Assembly: GCA_034509425.1 (NCBI GenBank)
Contig: JAVTVJ010001341.1
Span: 372,001 to 436,000 of the forward strand
Source of the DNA: Eopsaltria australis
Lineage: Eukaryota > Chordata > Aves > Passeriformes > Petroicidae
DNA length: 64,000 nucleotides
Direction: 5' to 3'
The notes under the pieces are model-generated. The model worked only from the letters and a program-made list of their open reading frames with translations. It made no database searches and was not told where the DNA came from. A program made the position numbers and the translations under genes. Of this stretch, positions 55,401 to 64,000 are shown one piece after another (positions within the stretch are counted from its first letter, which is position 1; each line of letters starts with the position of its first letter).

Positions 55401-58209
55401 CCAAATGGCTGATGACTATTGAGACAGAAGATCTAACTCTCACTGTAATGCAAAGCAGATCCCATGCAGAGGATTGATACTGTAAGCACTATTAACATCA
55501 CAGCAGGTTCTAGGAGCACACAATAATTCATCATGTTGTAGGGCTCATAAGAGAAATGCTCCGAGCTTAACCAAGAGGGGTCTGCCAAAATGCCACTGGC
55601 AGGCTAATGTAATGATGGTCCAGCCAAGTGGAAGCCAGGACACAGCAACAGTAAGGAAAATATATAATAAAGCAATTTCACATCCACAGCAGACGCCCAC
55701 AAATGACTTTGATTCCCTGAAGCTATTCAGAAAAATAATTCAGGAGCAGAAGGGTAAATGTTTGCATGGCTTTAGCTTGAACAAGTACAGTGGAGCAGCT
55801 GAATAACTACCTATAAAACAGACAGAATGAGGGAGTTAGGAAACCTGCTGTGTCAGGATCCCTCCTGTCCCAAGAATGCACATGTATTAGCACCCACATT
55901 GAGAGTTTTGATGCCTTCCATAACAATAACTCCAGGGTTCTGCTAAGCTGGGGCTTTGTGGCTCACTGCTCCTCAGGACTTCTAAGGGAACAGGTACCCA
56001 GGGTCAGTGTTCAGTCTCTGTGCAGACAGAAGCAGGAGCTGCAAACCTGCAGCACAAATTAATGTGCATTCTCTGTAATAGCACCTGACTTCCAAACAGA
56101 GCTGCAGGCTGGTCTTTCCATTAGCTCCCTCTTGAATCAAATTTTAAACTTTCTGTTCTCATACTTAAAAAATCTACATAATTGTTTCTCTTTCCTTCAT
56201 GCTCCCTCCCTTGACAGCACTGAATCAAATCTCTTGAGAAAGCATTTGGGATGCTGTGAGTCATCCCAACCTCAGTATGCATGTTTTGATTGATACACTC
56301 ACCTTTTCCCTTAAACAATATTGTGTGCTTTTTTGGTAGCACTATCACCTTTGTCTGATCCAGATCATTCATTCAGAGCATTTAGCCTTTCTTAAAAGCT
56401 CATAGTTGGTTTTATATGAAGCAGAAGGAAATTATTTGCATGGAAGAAAATTACCTGAAGCTTTTTTTATGGTATCTGCATTAAGTGAAATAATAATGTA
56501 AATACATCATGAGTACCTTTCTCCTTCCTTCTGTTTCATAATTCACATGTTCAATCACATCCTTAGCTAAACTGAAGGCTTTGGGGTAATTTTCTGTTTT
56601 AATGGAGCACTCAGCATCTTTTGATGCTAAAAAATAACTAATAGAAAAAAACATTCCAGTTAACTGATGTGTTCACAGACATCAGTGTACAGGAGAATTT
56701 AGAGGAAGAAAACACAATAATTAAAATTATTAATATGTCTATTTTTATTAACATACAGATTCATATTAATGTATTTCAATATTACCACTTATGGTGGTAA
56801 ACCAAAGACTCTGTACATGATGTATCAGTTAAAAAAAATGGCATTTCTGGAATTTATTAAATGGTCAAAAAAGCATATGTAAGAGGTTACAAAAGTAAAA
56901 TCTGTAGATTTCTGTTCCAAAGCTCAAGACAAATGATTTTAGCAACACTGCTAAATGCTGTTCATTTAGCAAGCATTTCTTACCGGGTCTAGGTTCTTAA
57001 AAAGAAGGATGTCCTTGCACGCCTCCTGCAGTCTGTTTCTTTGATCATCTGTTTTGGGGTGAATAATCTGAGGGATATAATACAAAAGCTCTCAGAGTGA
57101 TTATGATATAGTAGCACTAGCTGAAGGACTGAGCTAATTCAACTAAGCATTTTACACAATATTTTGGCCATGATTCATAACTCTTTCATTTCAAAACCTT
57201 CAGGACTTGAATAAATACTCAATGATAAAATGGTATCACCATAGCATTAGCAAATGAAACACTGCTATATTTAAGATCGCGAGATATTTACACCTGTGGA
57301 ATCCAGTTCATTTCTGCAAGCCATTCTGGACACCTTTATCTACATTATTACCACATAAACATTACAACTCTCTTATCATATTTGGGGAATACATGTTTTA
57401 TAAAAAGCACCCATTTGCCATGACTACTTCCTAAAGAATGTTTTGAGAAATAGTATTTGTGTTAAATTTATATCAGAAATTTCACAGAGTAAACAACAGA
57501 CTTGACACTATCTGAGTGAGCCAGAGATTTACTAAATTACCACTGTCTGGTTCATCTGAGTATCAATCAATTTGTTCAACTCATATGCTTTAAGAGATAG
57601 GCTATATACAGCTGTAATACTATAGGGTAACCTTTGGGACTGTGTTACAAGCCAGAAAATTAGGTAGAATATAAACAATTAAACTTCTCTTGAAAGTCAT
57701 GCTATTTCATCTTAAAAGCTAAATAAATGCCTTTAAAAGGGTGACACAAATAAAAGAAATAAATACAGTTCATTATTTGTCACATTGTACATTGAAAAAT
57801 CTTAGCAATTTCACAGCTTAACTTTTTTCTGCCTTATGAAAAAGGAAACTGCTGCAAGATTATGAGGACACTAGGTAAGGCTTTTTAGAAACAGGTGCTC
57901 TCTGGGTAAATACAATTGCGCAAAAATGTTTCCTTAATCATGTACCACAGGTTTGGTAATTAAGAATAATACATCAAGTCCTACATGGGTGACTATTACA
58001 GAGAATTTTTAAACATTCCTTTAACACAAAACCCCAAGAGATTGCTAAAATATGATAAGAATGTTTTTGGAAAGAAATGGTAAAGCTGGTTACATTTTTC
58101 CTCCTAAGGTTAATGCCTGAGAATTGAAAAAGTATTTGATTCTAAGCATGAAGTACCCTGGATTCTGCGTCATCCTCTTCCTCATCAGGATTGTAAGCTT
58201 CTGCACACA
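40307..58209 (-). CDS. PRKAR2B: PRKAR2B, cAMP-dependent protein kinase type II-beta regulatory subunit (last 9 coding exons)
   Basis: Joined on the minus strand: 58209-58157, 57067-56984, 46430-46324, 45053-44900, 43697-43596, 43019-42945, 42205-42140, 42004-41866 and 40440-40307. They give 303 residues plus the end of a split Val codon, exactly the length of human RII-beta from Cys116 to the end. The window encodes the linker after the autoinhibitor site, then CNB-A with the phosphate-binding cassette [14 protein letters not shown] and CNB-B with [14 protein letters not shown]; both keep the Glu and Arg that bind cAMP. RII-beta holds PKA catalytic subunits inactive and releases them on cAMP binding; AKAPs localise it through the N-terminal docking domain, which is encoded beyond 64000. 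Assignment to RII-beta rather than RII-alpha rests on sequence match and on synteny with HBP1. Confidence 0.97.
40441..41865 (-). other. PRKAR2B: PRKAR2B last intron
   Basis: A 1.4-kb intron. No repeat family, exon or RNA gene recognised. Confidence 0.6.
41866..42004 (-). CDS. PRKAR2B: PRKAR2B exon: CNB-B cAMP-binding cassette
   Basis: Acceptor gatatttcag, donor gtatta. It encodes [46 protein letters not shown] plus one base. Glu in FGEL and Arg in KPRAA are the cAMP contacts of site B. Relative to human, SAHAIG is SAFALG. Confidence 0.96.
42140..42205 (-). CDS. PRKAR2B: PRKAR2B 66-nt exon of CNB-B
   Basis: Acceptor cttgtgcag, donor gtaagc. Exactly 22 codons, [20 protein letters not shown] then RK, phase 0 at both ends. 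Only 135 bp of intron separates it from the following exon. Confidence 0.95.
42945..43019 (-). CDS. PRKAR2B: PRKAR2B 75-nt exon at start of CNB-B
   Basis: Acceptor tttaaatgaag, donor gtacag. Exactly 25 codons, [20 protein letters not shown] then QIIAQ, phase 0 at both ends. The acceptor tract is interrupted by AAATGA and looks weaker than those nearby. Confidence 0.94.
43596..43697 (-). CDS. PRKAR2B: PRKAR2B exon linking CNB-A and CNB-B
   Basis: Acceptor tgtttacag, donor gtaaga. Exactly 34 codons, [34 protein letters not shown], phase 0 at both ends. It encodes the B/C helix that joins the two cyclic-nucleotide domains. Confidence 0.95.
43698..44899 (-). other. PRKAR2B: PRKAR2B intron with TA dinucleotide run
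   Basis: A 1.2-kb AT-rich intron. A short (TA)n run lies at about 44799-44814. Nothing else recognised. Confidence 0.6.
44900..45053 (-). CDS. PRKAR2B: PRKAR2B exon: CNB-A cAMP-binding cassette
   Basis: Acceptor ttattaacag, donor gtaagt. It completes Arg, then [55 protein letters not shown] Glu and PRAA Arg bind cAMP in site A. Human has RGSFGEL where this sequence has RGCFGEL. Confidence 0.96.
45054..46323 (-). other. PRKAR2B: PRKAR2B intron carrying a CR1 3' end
   Basis: A 1.27-kb intron. A CR1 fragment occupies about 45935-46225, ending about 100 bp from the downstream boundary of the 46324 exon. The remainder is AT-rich and unrecognised. Confidence 0.6.
45935..46225 (-). mobile_element. 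CR1 LINE 3' end
   Basis: The plus strand reads TCTATGATCATCTGGTTTAA, AGAAGGGACCT, then blocks resembling CTTCCTCTCTAGGAAGCCTT, TTCCAGTGCTTGACCACTC, AAATGCTTCCTAATGTCAAA and GTCCTGTCACTGG. This is the antisense of an avian CR1 3' region, so the element is on the minus strand and 5'-truncated. Confidence 0.85.
46324..46430 (-). CDS. PRKAR2B: PRKAR2B exon: start of CNB-A
   Basis: Acceptor cttttaaacag, donor gtgaat. It encodes [35 protein letters not shown] plus two bases of Arg. Human has KLVKDGEHV where this reads KMVEGGEHV. Confidence 0.95.
48970..50160 (-). mobile_element. CR1-type LINE ORF2 fragment (endonuclease to reverse transcriptase), decayed
   Basis: Minus-strand frames resemble CR1 ORF2 in order. 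At 49860-50000 there is an endonuclease-like stretch ([21 protein letters not shown]). At 49611-49800, FMGDFNHS resembles the endonuclease motif GDFN. At 49215-49409, FFASVFTSK matches the region before RT. At 49076-49336, [20 protein letters not shown] matches the RT motif GPDGIHPRVLRELA. Frames are interrupted by stops and shifts, so it cannot encode an active protein. It lies in the same orientation as PRKAR2B transcription. Confidence 0.8.
51341..51367 (+). other. G-rich tract with quadruplex potential
   Basis: Plus strand GGGAGGGGATCGGGTGTGGG and then GAGGGGG: at least four runs of three or more G separated by loops of 1-3 nt. It is on the template strand of PRKAR2B, inside an intron. 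Confidence 0.6.
51835..52200 (-). mobile_element. CR1 LINE 3' end
   Basis: Plus-strand blocks such as CTTCCAATGCTTGACAACCC, AAATTTTTCCTAATATCCAA, CTGAACCTCCCCTGG and CTTCAGTCTGAACACCCTCA are the antisense of the CR1 3' terminal region. It is 5'-truncated and has the same orientation as PRKAR2B. Confidence 0.85.
52242..52315. repeat. TA/TG-rich microsatellite
   Basis: Interrupted (TA)n and (TG)n runs (TTATATATATTATATACA ... GTGTGTATGTGTGTCTATAT ... ATATATATGTATGTA) next to the CR1 end. Confidence 0.85.
56984..57067 (-). CDS. PRKAR2B: PRKAR2B 84-nt exon before CNB-A
   Basis: Acceptor tatccctcag, donor gtaaga. Exactly 28 codons, [20 protein letters not shown] then LLFKNLDP, phase 0 at both ends. 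Identical to human in this stretch as far as I recall. Confidence 0.96.
57068..58156 (-). other. PRKAR2B: PRKAR2B intron
   Basis: A 1.1-kb AT-rich intron without recognised repeats. Confidence 0.6.
58157..58209 (-). CDS. PRKAR2B: PRKAR2B exon: acidic linker after the inhibitor site
   Basis: Acceptor tttatttcag, donor gtactt. Two bases complete a Val, then [17 protein letters not shown]. In the intact protein this follows the RRAS-V inhibitor/phosphorylation site, whose exon was not found up to 64000. Confidence 0.94.
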
Positions 58210-58604
58210 CTGAAATAAAAGAAAAAGGATAATCTTAATTCAAATTGGAGTAGCGTTTCACAAGACTTACAGAACAGAAAATGCATTGTGTGGCACAGCA
58301 ATAATACACAGTAATGTAACACATTCATACTGCTGAGAGGGTCCAGAGCAAGCCAGCTCCAAACTGCAGATGAAACAAAGCTACACTTGTATCATTTTTG
58401 GATAAGCTTTCCCTGTTTTGAAAGACTGCTAATACACTCACCAATTTCTCACTTAACTTGTTCTAAGTATCTCACCTTATGGTCAGGAATTTTTCTTCTG
58501 ATGTCTAAATTAATTTTTTCTCTTACAATTTAAGCTATCCATATGGGATGCAGAGATCAGATCATTCCCTTCATCTGTGTAGGTTCAAGGTGGTTTGGGG
58601 TGTG

Positions 58605-58655
58605 TTTCTTTTGTTGGGTGGCTGGTTGGTATGTTGGTTGGTTGGCTCAAGGTGT
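58605..58655 (+). repeat. TTGG-rich simple repeat
   Basis: Repeated TTGG/TGGTTGG units (GTTGGGTGGCTGGTTGGTAT then GTTGGTTGGTTGG) adjoining the LINE fragment. Confidence 0.7.
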
Positions 58656-58729
58656 TTTGTTGGGGTATTTCTCATACTTAAAAACTTTTTGTTCCTACCT
58701 ACCCTTTACTTTCAAGGCTAAATAATTCT

Positions 58730-60900
58730 GGTTCTTCATTTTTTCCCTTAAAAATCCTGTTTTTCAGCTATCTTTATTGCCATTCCCTGAACTCCCTCTA
58801 ATTAGCTACATCTTTACTGAAATGTGATGCTCAAAACTGGTCCCAGTATTGGAACTGAGCTGAATACTGAGTACATCACATTAATTACTCCATACATTTT
58901 ACAGGCTATATGTCTTTTTCATCCATCCATGCCTTCTTTATAACAGTTTGACTAAGTTTATTCATGTAATATTTATGACATATATAATTTTCAAAACCCG
59001 CTGCTTAACCATCTGTCCTGTGCCTGTGTATGGCTATTCTGCCCAAGTATAGTACCACACACTTATACCTGCTAAATATTACTTTAGTTTCAAAACCATT
59101 TCAAGATCATTTTCAATTCTAATCCTGTTCTCTGGCATCCTTCCAGTTAATTCTCAACTTTGTGACAACTGCAAATTTAATAAGCATATTCTCTAAAACA
59201 TAATCCAGATTAATGCTGAAAAAAACATATTAGTGTCTAAAATAAACTCTTGTGGAATACACTTGAGTGAAACAGCAGTAGCTGCTTGGGGTTTACCTTA
59301 TCCAACCACTTCTGCAACTATATCCCATGCAACTTGCACATAAATACTGCTTGATGCTCCCGAGCTTGTTTATAGGGGACTCTTGTAAGACAGCATTCTG
59401 AAATTTCTTTAAATGAAAATACAGGGCATCTGCTCCTTTTCTTTTATCCACAAATTATAATTTCTTGTTACAGGGTATTAGATAGCTCTGACAAATCCAT
59501 GTTGATTGCTGTTTGTTACTTTCTTCCAGGAATTTATAAAAAGAATATTTGTCTGTCATTTTTCTAGGAACAAAAATGGTCTGCAAATCTGTGACAGGAC
59601 TCTTCCATCCATAACTTCCTCCTCTTTTTAAGGATGTGCTTTTCTATTTTCCTGGAAGTTTTTTCGCATTTATTTTTCTTCTTCAGGTTCTCAGTGGTAA
59701 CTGCTAACAGGTCTGAGACTAATTTAGAAAATTCTTTCAGTTTCCAAGTATAGCAAATCTGAGGCACAGCTAACCTGAGAACACCTAACACATTAGGTAC
59801 TGTCTGATTTGTCCTTTCTCTGTTCTAGGCTATTTTCCATATACTCAAAATAACCCTAGTGAAGACCCATGTGCTTCTGTTAAGCAGTAGAGCAACACTT
59901 TGCTAGAGCATACTCTTACCAAAAATATTCTTCCAGAACAATTTCTGTTACTCCTCATGTATTCATTGTACACAACCTTTTCTTGTACACATTTTTTGGT
60001 CTTACCTTCTTTGATGTATTTTGGGGGTCTTTTCTCTGCATCTTTTGCTGTTCTTTTGTATTTGTTCTGAATAATCCAAACTGGTTTTAATTTTGTATGT
60101 GGTTCCTTCTTGTGCTTGACATAAATGAGCTGCTTATATTTTAGACAGATTTATTTTACTATGCTTTTTATCCTTCTCCTATGGTGTCTCAATTTGCATT
60201 TCTTCTCTTTATAATTTTTCTTTGGGGAACAAACAATTCTTTAACTTTTCTCCAGACTCCTTTCCAAAGAGTAAATAGAGGTTATGCCCACAGTCCTCTC
60301 ATATCCCTTTGAAACCTGTTGTTCTAATTCTTTTACCTCTTTCCCTTCCTGAAATCTGTGAGTCCTGTCATTGCAGGGTAATTCTCACTCAGCCTGCCTT
60401 TTCTCTCCCTACTCTTTAACAGTTTCCCCCTTAGAGCTGGTATCAAATACCGTTTCCCTTTAGATTGCTTGTCCCACTGTCTCAAAATCTGGTTGTAAGT
60501 GCATTGCAAAGCGCATTGGTATTCTCCTTCATTGGCTTCCAGCAGGTGACTGTTTATTAAAATCCCTCATTTTCACCATCACCTGTACCCTGACAATAAA
60601 AGTCTCCACCTACCTGAACTGTTTGGTGGTCTGTGCCATGCCTGCATAACAATGGAGCCCATGAGCTTTTTCCTGTTATTATCACTCACAGAGCATCTGT
60701 ACGTCCAACTCTCTCTGCAGCTGGGTCACAGCACAAATATCTGAACTAAAATGTACAACAACCTCTTCCCCCTCCCTGTCCTTCCACCACATCTTTGCTA
60801 TGCCAGTTCAGTCACAGTGTTACTCATGGATTATGATTTGATGTCCTCTTGCTTATTCCCCATACTTCCTATGTTATTATACAAACAACTTGTGAACTAG
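58730..60900 (-). mobile_element. Old CR1-like LINE, about 2.2 kb, endonuclease to 3' end
   Basis: Plus-strand blocks match, in order, the antisense of CR1-like LINEs known from turtles, crocodilians and birds. They include CAAGATCATTTTCAATTCTA, GACAACTGCAAATTTAATAA and CTCTGACAAATCCATGTTGA, then text resembling the endonuclease region near 60600-60890 (CTTGCTTATTCCCCATACTT). No long ORF survives. Divergence is much greater than in the CR1 ends elsewhere in the window, so the insertion is old. Confidence 0.75.
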
Positions 60901-63900
60901 TGATCAGGTAGACCCATCAACCTCATCATCACCACATCCAATTAAAAAGATTTCATGGTAAAGCACATCATTGCACATATTAAGCAGAATCCCAAAGGAA
61001 GTCTTGGTCCCCACTGTATCAGGCACTCAACTAAAATGTCAATTTTATAAAACTTGGCATCTTCAAAAACTTAAAGAAATTTGACACAAGTCCCTCTGGA
61101 ACTGAGATTCCTATCCTGTTTACTGGAAACTGGATTTGGTCCCAAATAATTGCAAATGCCCACAAAAGGAAGTCTGCAATCTCTTGAACTATAATATTTT
61201 AACTCTACATAAACAAAATGTTCCTAACAACTGTTTAATGGTACTACAGTTACTACAGTCTTGTCAGAAATAAACTTCAGGGGATTTTATTTAAAGAGCA
61301 ACCATAATAACATGCCAAGTAAGCACCATATAACCCATCATAATGTAAATCACTACTTTGTTTCAGCTGTGCCCCAGTGCAGGTATGTGTACATGGGAGC
61401 CCACAATCTGTGTTACAGTGCAGTGTGCTGTATATGGACAGTGTGTCTTAACCTGAGGTACAGGTACATCCTGTCCTTGCCTCTACATGAAAGCAGCTAA
61501 AACAAATCAGGAATTTGATTTAATAGCTTTGATACTGCTATGCCAAAACTGACAGGTCTCAGAGAGCCTGGCTGAACAATTAATAGTCTTCCAGAACACG
61601 CAAAACAAACCGGATTTATTCTCATCCATGCCCATCCTGAACCACTTTATCAGTCCCTTTCATGTAGCAGGATCAGTCCAGAAAGAGAATGTGTTCCTGA
61701 GGTATTTATTCTGGGTCAGCTGGTGTCTCTGCATGACATCACTCTTTGCTAGAAATGCATTTCAGTCAGTTTCAGTGGCAACTATCAGCAGGTTCCTTCA
61801 TTAAATATTTCTTGTTTATCAGTGATTATGGAAAATATATTTAAGAACTGCAGTTTCTCCTGACTAGTGCCCATAGGCCCAAATTCTAAAAGGATTTATT
61901 CTTATTGTCTAAGATGAGAAACTTACCCTTCTGGTTACAAATCTGTACTTATTTTGCCTTCATTTGGGTCATAAAGAAAATACCAATGCTGTGAATCCGC
62001 TGTTTTAAAGATGGAATTTCCTTTTCTTTATTGCTTATTTCAGAAACATACTAATTTCTAAGTGAATGCCACTAGATGTCTCATGGAAAAACTTGATACA
62101 TTTTATTTTGGTTCTTAAAATACCATTTCTGACATTACTATGGTTCACTGAATTTTATGACATGAACACTGGGGTTTGGCACACAAGAATTCCACCATCT
62201 AAAACTGAGATGCCTTTTACACAGACATCCATCACCTGCACAAGTCATCTGGATTCCAGTTACAGTCAATGGAGAGAAAGCGGCACTTTTACAAAGTGAT
62301 TCTTCTGACTTGTGTTACATGCCCAGACTAAAATGGGATTAATTTAAAATGTGGTTTATTGGTTGAGGCAAATCTATCCCTTTTGAGATGAGTCCTAGTA
62401 GTTACAACAAGCTGCAAGACTGGTTTCCTCCACTTCTCCATTCATTATGTATTTCCTGGAAAACAGAAATTCATCCTCTGATGAGGATGAGAGGCTGCTC
62501 ATGCAATAGCACACCTTCTGTATTCATTCCATGTATTCCAAGGTGACAGTCTGCGGTCCCTATCTCTTGCCTAAGGCACCACGACTAATGACTGGCACCA
62601 CAGACAATAATTATTCTGAACAACTGCACTGCTGTTGGCTGCAATACTCAGAGTGTTCAATATTTTACATTTTTACCTCTCTAGCTCTCTCCACATCCCA
62701 ACTGTACTCAGTACATGCTGACTTTACCATGCTCAGATGCCCTGCCATGTTTTTCTAGGTGCCACTGCTGAATGCAATATTCATGTCATTGCTCAGAAAG
62801 CAGTCCCACTACTGTTCTTAGGGACATCTTTCATCCCATACATAAGTGTGGCATTAAAAAACAGTGGTATAAACACTGTACATATTTGTCCACTGGTTGC
62901 TAAGCTCAACTAAGTGAGACTATTTTTTTGTTTCAGTTTTTCCAGCTCAGGGTTATGTTTCACATATAGTTCCCCAAGATGGACACAAACACAAACAAAC
63001 CCAAATATATCAACATGAAGTATTTGTAAGAAAAATCAGCTGCCAAAAGACAGTATATTATGAAAATATACATGCACTGAAGTCTATGCACTTTGGATTG
63101 CTTTGTCAGCAAGACAGAGGTGAACTTTGATAATTCCTAACTCATCACTCCAAGTAAAATCAATTTTCTAGTTTTCACCTGGTAAATACGCTTTATATTC
63201 AAAATCAGCAATACGGTCACTTCAGCCATGAATTAATTCTAAAATGAAAATTAAAATTGCCATGCAGTTGGCAATTGTAAGATCACAAAAAATGTTAGTC
63301 ATGTTCTCTCATTCCCTTGACACATCAGGAAATGAAGCTATCAGTAAAAAAAACAATGAAAATCCCTATATAACTATTGAATAACATATTTTAGTTAAAA
63401 CATGGCAGAAAAACCAACTACTATGTGCCTACTCTTTCCAAACTACAGAACCCCCAAGTCATAAATTGTATTAGAAAGAATTTTTCAAGAGAAGAAGAGC
63501 TATGAAAATATTTTTTCATCCCATTCAGATCAGGACCACAGTTGTGCCAGAACGACTATCAGGCTGGAGCATGAAAACATCTCCAGCTGCTGTAGCTACA
63601 CCAGCATGTCATATATCCCCATAAACATCCCAATCTATGACAGCTATGCCCATTCCCTCATACAGTAAAAACATCACTTCCCCAGTTTAACTGTATGAAA
63701 ATTGCTAAGGTGACTTAATGGTTGTGGGATCTTTTCCTTCTTTGTCAGGATTTACTTCACTTGAATGAGAAATGTGGTACACAGAGACTCCTTGCAGAGC
63801 AGGTGGTAATTCAAAACTAGACTAGACAAATACTACTGGACCTCCAAAGTTTCTGACATGGGAACCTATTTTCTGACATCTCACCAGTTCCTACCACTAC

Positions 63901-64000
63901 AGGAAGAATCAGAAAGACAGCCCTGCACCCTAAACTCCAATTCTACAAGTAGTTTTTGTTCAAATGAAAGGGGGTGGGTAACAGTGAGAAGTAACTGGTC

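Larger units (their letters stand above)
46431..56983 (-). other. PRKAR2B: PRKAR2B 10.5-kb intron
   Basis: The largest complete intron in the window. It contains a CR1 ORF2 fragment at about 48970-50160, a G-rich tract at 51341-51367, a CR1 3' end at about 51835-52200 and a TA/TG microsatellite at 52242-52315. No exon or RNA gene recognised elsewhere. Confidence 0.6.
58210..64000 (-). other. PRKAR2B: PRKAR2B upstream intron (runs off the window)
   Basis: No exon for the preceding NAPVINRFTRRAS segment is visible. The region holds a TTGG-rich simple repeat at about 58605-58655 and a long old CR1-like LINE at about 58730-60900. The rest (60900-64000) is AT-rich with nothing recognised. Confidence 0.6.

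Noticed and set aside
58210..64000. Search for PRKAR2B exons encoding the N-terminal docking domain and RRAS inhibitor site
   Set aside because: No matching coding sequence and no CpG-rich first exon is present; they must be beyond 64000.

Overview
The window is vertebrate nuclear DNA, most likely from a bird. It holds three multi-exon genes with GT-AG introns and well-conserved proteins. The dispersed repeats are almost all CR1-type LINE fragments, including typical avian CR1 3' ends, and there are no mammalian SINEs or L1. The gene order COG5 - HBP1 - PRKAR2B is the conserved amniote order (human 7q22). The species cannot be fixed from the sequence.

Layout. (1) 1-14045, plus strand: the last four coding exons of COG5, a Golgi tethering-complex subunit. 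They encode the C-terminal 132 residues, followed by a short 3' UTR; the rest of the gene lies left of the window. A 9-kb last intron carries a composite minisatellite and a small CpG-rich patch near 7.1-7.4 kb. (2) 14214-31400, minus strand: complete HBP1, an AXH plus HMG-box transcription factor. It has ten coding exons giving a 517-residue protein, a non-coding first exon, and a CpG-island promoter at about 30.5-31.8 kb. COG5 and HBP1 converge, with poly(A) signals only about 200 bp apart. (3) 31.8-38.2 kb: an AT-rich intergenic stretch in which I recognise no gene. (4) About 38.2 kb to the right edge, minus strand: the 3' UTR and last nine coding exons of PRKAR2B, the RII-beta regulatory subunit of protein kinase A. 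They encode the end of the linker and both cyclic-nucleotide-binding domains (303 residues plus a split codon). The N-terminal exons (dimerisation/docking domain and inhibitor site) lie beyond 64000.

Exon boundaries were set by matching remembered orthologous proteins and by requiring GT/AG sites with consistent codon phase. All 23 coding segments close in frame, so none of the three genes shows a frameshift or premature stop within the window. The genes are not functionally coupled: COG5 acts in Golgi trafficking, HBP1 in transcriptional repression and cell-cycle exit, PRKAR2B in cAMP signalling. Their linkage is inherited synteny.

I found no new multi-gene system. The observations most worth a second look are the modular minisatellite beside an intragenic CpG patch in COG5, a predicted 7-codon upstream ORF and a miR-17-family 8-mer site in HBP1, factor-binding motifs in the HBP1 CpG island, a 5-residue terminal coding exon in HBP1, and an old 2.2-kb CR1-like LINE in a PRKAR2B intron.
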